From NCBI GenBank assembly GCA_946894095.1, contig OX335653.1:16373001-16437000 (forward strand): a stretch of 64,000 bases of DNA, given 5' to 3'. Below the pieces are notes generated by a model, which did no database searches, was not told the DNA's origin, and saw only the letters and a list, made by a program, of their open reading frames with translations. The position numbers and the translations under genes were made by a program. The stretch comes from Incurvaria masculella. Lineage: Eukaryota > Arthropoda > Insecta > Lepidoptera > Incurvariidae. Within the stretch, counting starts at the first letter, position 1. Every line of letters begins with the position of its first letter. Positions 63,304 to 64,000 of this stretch are shown here, in pieces.

Positions 63304-63654
63304 CTATGAGTCGATACGAAAGAGGCATTGGTTGAAATACAGCCTTTGCAGTGTAGTTAGAGGCTTTGGTTGCCTGCGTTGGGGGGTTAAATGAACTGGA
63401 TCGTTTTTAATTGCGTCTTCAACCATCATTCATGTGATGCAATTGTACCTACGGGGTCTACAATTTGGCATTCCCAAAAAAGTTACAATTGCAGTTTTGC
63501 CAAAAATGCCCAGGCTCCTATCGAACCATGCAATACCCACATAAAAATACTTTCCAGCATTCATGGTTTCTGCATTTTTGTAACACTTTAGTTTGGTTGC
63601 AACTTACGTTTTGAACGGAAAATTAATTAATAACCATAAACATAAACTCCAACG

Positions 63655-63910
63655 TAGAAATCATACAAAGATTCCAATCAAAAATGCTACGCATAATTAC
63701 GGGTGCTCCTTGGTACAAGACCAATATAAGAATACACCATGACCTTCACATTCCAATGGTCTAGGAAGAGATAACCAATACAGTCGAAAAATATAAGCAC
63801 AGACTATCCAACCACCCCAACATCCTGGCTTGCCACCTAATGGACGGAAAAAACCAACCCCGGAGACTGAAGCGCAGAATCCCACAAGACTTGTTACCCA
63901 GCAGAAAATG
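63655..63910 (+). pseudogene. Jockey-type ORF2 C-terminus relic
   Basis: Reads IIQRFQSKMLRIITGAPWYK, IHHDLHIPMV (stop) EEITN, HRLSNHPNILACHLMD and, after a frame change, RRLKRRIPQDLLPSRK. This is the typical Jockey-clade C-terminal block. One stop and one frameshift; dead. Confidence 0.8.
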
Positions 63911-64000
63911 AGTGTATGAAGAAATGAACAAAACATTAACTACGGTTATCATTGTAAGAGTGGGTGCGCCAAAGGACACATGCCACAAAATACATAAAGA

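Noticed and set aside
62904..63335. 143-codon plus-strand frame at the right end
   Set aside because: Antisense shadow of unc80 exon w1.

Overview
This window is insect nuclear DNA, most likely from a moth or butterfly. The evidence is long multi-exon genes with GT-AG introns, insect-type orthologues, and introns packed with SINEs, CR1/Jockey-type retrotransposon ends and small DNA transposons of the kind common in Lepidoptera. The order-level call is an inference; 'insect' is firm. There is no operon, CRISPR array or prophage.

Layout. (1) From 1 to about 11.8 kb lie two nearly identical copies of one two-ORF non-LTR retrotransposon (I-group-like: gag-like ORF1 with three zinc knuckles; ORF2 with APE endonuclease, reverse transcriptase and RNase H). 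They are head to head around a 0.56 kb spacer. The left copy (minus strand) runs off the window and its ORF2 is open. The right copy (plus strand) is complete, has a 13-bp target-site duplication, and its ORF2 is broken by a 7-bp deletion. (2) At 12.35-13.14 kb one inverted-repeat DNA transposon sits inside another. (3) At 13.49-15.17 kb is an intronless gene for the transmembrane nucleoporin NDC1 (plus strand). (4) At 18.80-30.15 kb is a complete nine-exon SCPEP1-like serine carboxypeptidase gene (minus strand, 435 aa, full catalytic triad). (5) From 33.66 to 63.30 kb, and on beyond the right edge, is the C-terminal half of unc80, the large scaffold subunit of the NALCN/narrow abdomen sodium-leak channel. 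I could place 28 exons whose phases chain without a break (about 1,595 codons).

The unc80 and carboxypeptidase introns carry the most unusual material. A SINE family has one conserved body and poly(A) tail but two kinds of Pol III head: tRNA-like in some copies, and in at least four copies a piece of 5S rRNA (box A-IE-box C region). Two 5S-headed copies lie in opposite orientation on either side of one unc80 exon. Immediately behind unc80 exon w4 (59744-59992), the last 111 nt of that exon with its donor site has been amplified in tandem about ten more times (58.3-59.74 kb). A decayed second copy of exon w2 lies in the next intron. A 77-bp minisatellite abuts the donor of exon w22.

The three host genes have unrelated jobs (nuclear pore anchoring, lysosomal/secretory peptide trimming, neuronal excitability) and nothing suggests that they work together. 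Exon models come from reading splice sites, frame continuity and remembered family similarity; no transcript data or searches were available.
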